The translations under genes and the position numbers were made by a program. From contig CAVORB010000021.1 in the NCBI GenBank assembly GCA_963698495.1, forward strand, positions 18,273 to 82,272: DNA of 64,000 bases, written 5' to 3'. Of this stretch, positions 61,652 through 64,000 are shown piece after piece. Within the stretch, counting starts at the first letter, position 1. Each line of letters starts with the position of its first letter. The stretch comes from CAVORB01 sp963698495. Its GTDB lineage: Bacteria > Pseudomonadota > Gammaproteobacteria > Chromatiales > Chromatiaceae. The notes beneath the pieces are model-generated. The model was not told the origin of the DNA. It did no database searches and saw only the letters and a program-made list of their open reading frames with translations.

Positions 61652-63082
61652 ATGACCGTCCTGAAGCGAGCGCTCGTCGTTTCGCTTTTCTCGAGCAACA
61701 GCTCGACGCTCCTTTACTTCATCGGCTCACTCTTGATCGCGCGCCTGCTCACACCAGAGGAAATCGGCGTTTACGCGGTTTGCATCGTTATCCTGGGTGT
61801 AGCGCAGATCTTAAGGGAGTTCGGGATCGGCAGCTACATCGTCAGGGAGCGGAACCTCACGCGTGAACGGCTTCGCGCGGCTGACGGCGTGCTCACCGTC
61901 GTCTCTTGGCCCATCGCAGCCGGCGTGTTCCTCGCCAGCCCACTGCTTGGAACGATCTACGGGGAACCCGGAATCGAACGCGTCGCCAAGGTTCTTTCCC
62001 TGAACTTCCTGCTGGTGCCATTCGGCGCGATCACTCTCGCACTGCTGAAACGGCACCTTCGTTTCGGGGCTCGAGCCGTAATCGAGGTCACCAGCACCGC
62101 GGTGTACGTATGCACTGCGGCGCTCCTGGCGCTAAACGGCGGCGGTTATCTTAGCTTGGCATGGGCCTCGGTCGCGGGAATGGCAACCTCCGTAGTCGTC
62201 ACGCAGTTCTACCGCCCGGCCTGGCTTCCTTGGCTTCCCAGCCTGCGCCACGCAGGCCACCTAATCTCGTTCGGAGTCGTCGTATCGGCCGCCCAGTTTG
62301 GGACCGCACTGAACCAGTCGACCCCGGAACTTATCCTGGGACGGATGCAAGGCATGCAGGCGGCAGGGTACTTCACCAGGGCGGGCGGTCTGGTACGCGT
62401 CTTCTCCTCTGTGATACTGCAGGCTTTCGTCCACGTTGCTCTGGCCCACTTCAGTAATCGTCAAGGCGACAAGAAGGGTCTGACTGACAGCTATTTGCGA
62501 TTCGTAGAGGCAATCACAGGCGCCGCGTGGCCCTTTCTCGTTACACTTTCGATCGTTGCAGGACCCGCAACAATCTTGCTCTTCGGTAGCCAATGGACGG
62601 CATCGATTCCATTAGTACCCGTCCTGTGCCTGGCCAGTGCCCTCACGCTCCCGTTTTCGTTGACCGGAGCGGCTGTCACCGCCCACGGGAGCCCGAAGAT
62701 CGCACTCAAACTCGAGTGGCTGAGCCTGGGTCTACGTGTTCTCGCTTTAGTGCTCCTGGCACCCGTGGGTATCGAGGCATGCGCCTGGGGGCAGGTAATG
62801 GTCGGTGCAGCGATGGCGGCAGTCAATGTCGCCATCCTGGTGCGACACGTTGGCGTTCGTGTCTCTGGGCTCATCAAGTCGATGACGAAAAGTCTAGGTC
62901 TGACGACGGCCTGCGCTGCGCTCGGTGGCGTGATGTGCGCCTGGGCCGAGGCCCAGGATGCCGGTCTCGCCGGGCAGCTGGCTGCAACCCTATTAGGGGC
63001 TGCGACGGCCTACGTGGCTGCCGCGCTGGTGCTCGGACATCTCGTCGGACAGGAATTGAAAAGGTGGTTCAGCCGCGGGTGA
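61652..63082 (+). CDS. Wzx-like polysaccharide flippase (MATE/MVF superfamily)
   Basis: 476 residues, about twelve to fourteen hydrophobic helices. Polysacc_synt pattern: FIGSLLIARLLTPEEIGVYA, REFGIGSYIVRE, STPELILGRMQGMQAAGYFT and AVTAHGSPKIALKLEWLSLG. Moves undecaprenyl-linked oligosaccharide across the inner membrane. ATG 61652 is preferred over TTG 61631. No wzy polymerase is seen in the window. It faces away from the ABC exporter operon and may serve another glycan. Confidence 0.85.
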   Translation: MTVLKRALVVSLFSSNSSTLLYFIGSLLIARLLTPEEIGVYAVCIVILGVAQILREFGIGSYIVRERNLTRERLRAADGVLTVVSWPIAAGVFLASPLLGTIYGEPGIERVAKVLSLNFLLVPFGAITLALLKRHLRFGARAVIEVTSTAVYVCTAALLALNGGGYLSLAWASVAGMATSVVVTQFYRPAWLPWLPSLRHAGHLISFGVVVSAAQFGTALNQSTPELILGRMQGMQAAGYFTRAGGLVRVFSSVILQAFVHVALAHFSNRQGDKKGLTDSYLRFVEAITGAAWPFLVTLSIVAGPATILLFGSQWTASIPLVPVLCLASALTLPFSLTGAAVTAHGSPKIALKLEWLSLGLRVLALVLLAPVGIEACAWGQVMVGAAMAAVNVAILVRHVGVRVSGLIKSMTKSLGLTTACAALGGVMCAWAEAQDAGLAGQLAATLLGAATAYVAAALVLGHLVGQELKRWFSRG

Positions 63083-63091
63083 TGGGGCACC

Positions 63092-64000
63092 TCAAGTGCT
63101 CTGAAGCATCTGCCGATGTGTACTTTTCTCATTGATTGTATTAAGTTTTTTGAGAACTTCCAGGCGACGCTCCAATCGCGGCAGCTCTTGCAAGTTCGCG
63201 CGCTCGATGACCGCTCGCCAGCGGTAAGCCCAATCGTATCGCTGCAAGGCATTCTCCAGATTGGTCGATCGAATGTGCGCGACTCTTTCCGGCTGACGCT
63301 CAAGCTGCGCGATCACCTCGCCGACAGCCTCGCTTCCGAAAGGGAGCTGAACGACGGCGTCCGGCCAGCCGAAGTGCTCGCGGAACGAGGCCACCTCCGG
63401 CGGCTCGCCGATCATGACGGCGCCGGCGGCCGCGCCCTCAAAGAACCGAAAGCCGACCTCTTCCTGGTGCGCCGTCTCCCCGATTTCGTTCGCTTTGGCG
63501 CGATTGGCGAGAAAAAAGCGGCTGCGCTTGATCAGGTTTGCGAGCTGCAGGCGGTGCTCGCGCGGGTCCTGTACCCGGATATTACCCTTGAAGGTGTCGT
63601 ACAGGTAGAAGAGCCGGCGCTGCTGGGCCAGATCGAGCAGGGCTCGGTGCGTCGCCGGGTGGCGACGGCCCATGTTGAAGACGTCGATCACCCGCTCCAC
63701 GGGCGGTTTGCCAGGGTCGAAGGTCAAACAATCCACGCCAGGGGGCTGGAAGATCACCGGCCGTCCCGTAGCCATCGCCAATCCTTCAACTGTGCCGCGG
63801 CAGTTGGTGAAGATGTAGTCGAACTCTTTCAGCACGGCGATCTGGCACTGGAGGCGACTAAGGTCTCGTGCCCAGATCTCCTCCAGCCAACAGACGGCCA
63901 CCCCACAGCGTTCGCGCCAGCGGAGCAGGGAATTGAGGCTGAGCGTGTCCGTTGCGAACTGAAAGACCGCAAAGAACAGATCGTAATCCCGAGAAACCCT
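63092..64000 (-). CDS. Glycosyltransferase (GT-B, CgeB/GT1-like), 5' end outside window
   Basis: The frame stays open to the window edge (RVSRDYDLFFAVFQFATDTL upstream of the GTG at 63901), so at least 300 residues are present and the start is missing. GTVEGLAMATGRPVIFQPPG, VIDVFNMGRRHPATHRAL and EVGFRFFEGAAAGAVMIGEP with the FREHFGWPDAV ending fit GT-B transferases that take nucleotide sugars. It converges with the flippase gene, 9 bp apart. Donor and acceptor unknown. Confidence 0.75.
   Translation of the reverse strand, partial: RVSRDYDLFFAVFQFATDTLSLNSLLRWRERCGVAVCWLEEIWARDLSRLQCQIAVLKEFDYIFTNCRGTVEGLAMATGRPVIFQPPGVDCLTFDPGKPPVERVIDVFNMGRRHPATHRALLDLAQQRRLFYLYDTFKGNIRVQDPREHRLQLANLIKRSRFFLANRAKANEIGETAHQEEVGFRFFEGAAAGAVMIGEPPEVASFREHFGWPDAVVQLPFGSEAVGEVIAQLERQPERVAHIRSTNLENALQRYDWAYRWRAVIERANLQELPRLERRLEVLKKLNTINEKSTHRQMLQST

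Noticed and set aside
1..64000. tRNA, rRNA, tmRNA and CRISPR loci
   Set aside because: No cloverleaf-like sequence with a standard TTCGA arm, no rRNA core sequence and no repeat-spacer array was seen on reading; a dedicated search was not possible.

Overview
The window reads as a GC-rich gammaproteobacterial chromosome. The core block lptM-lysA-(methyltransferase)-dapF-DUF484-xerC-hslV-hslU-DUF971-ubiE-ubiJ-ubiB has the gene content and order common in Gammaproteobacteria, probably Chromatiales or a relative. That lineage is inferred from gene order and codon style, not from a marker-gene tree. No rRNA, tRNA or CRISPR array was found.

Layout. (1) 1-4.6 kb: the start of an elongation factor G gene (cut by the window edge), an L,D-transpeptidase facing a Braun-type lipoprotein, a TrmH/SpoU rRNA/tRNA methyltransferase, a frameshifted chorismate-lyase-like gene, an SMR transporter plus a decayed SMR relic, and a CBS-domain protein. 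(2) 4.6-17 kb: housekeeping genes for lysine/diaminopimelate, chromosome dimer resolution, the HslUV protease and ubiquinone. The dap operon is interrupted at 6.85-8.6 kb by a decayed TIR-STAND-TPR gene, and a short duplicate of the dapF start lies on the operon side of it. (3) 17-26 kb: a membrane glycosyltransferase, a (frameshifted) FAD amine-oxidase-like protein, a flippase-like membrane protein, then convergent NAD-epimerase, GT2 and GT2-GT4 genes and a zinc-ribbon methyltransferase. (4) 26-36 kb: a decaying accessory zone with frameshifted genes, an IS110-type element with a nonsense-mutated transposase, truncated genes, two sulfotransferases and a first copy of an unnamed two-gene secreted/membrane-tethered module. 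(5) 36.4-44.3 kb: a nest of mobile elements (IS4 split by a 2.4-kb large-serine-recombinase element, ISL3 pieces, an IS3 element) that appears to have split one sulfotransferase gene into halves about 8 kb apart. (6) 44.7-49.6 kb: a second copy of the two-gene module, then an AlgX-like/AlgI-like O-acetylation pair. (7) 49.6-64 kb: a polysaccharide locus, mostly one tightly packed minus-strand operon: two TylF/CmcI-like methyltransferases, two further methyltransferases, a methyltransferase-coiled-coil-GT2-GT4 protein, HddC-GmhA-HddA for nucleotide-activated D-glycero-D-manno-heptose, a Wzm/Wzt ABC exporter, then a Wzx-like flippase and another glycosyltransferase.

Together the accessory genes point to synthesis, export and decoration (methylation, acetylation, probably sulfation) of a heptose-containing surface polysaccharide. 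The most unusual items are: the paralogous secreted/tethered two-gene module seen twice; the tripartite methyltransferase-glycosyltransferase whose coiled coil is encoded by a 21-bp tandem repeat and could act as a variable length ruler; a HddC protein carrying a HAD domain that lost its catalytic aspartates; and the serine-recombinase element whose removal at a shared GTGGA would rejoin the IS4 transposase.

Several genes carry single frameshifts. From the sequence alone these cannot be told apart from assembly errors, although the clustering in 26-36 kb argues for real decay there.
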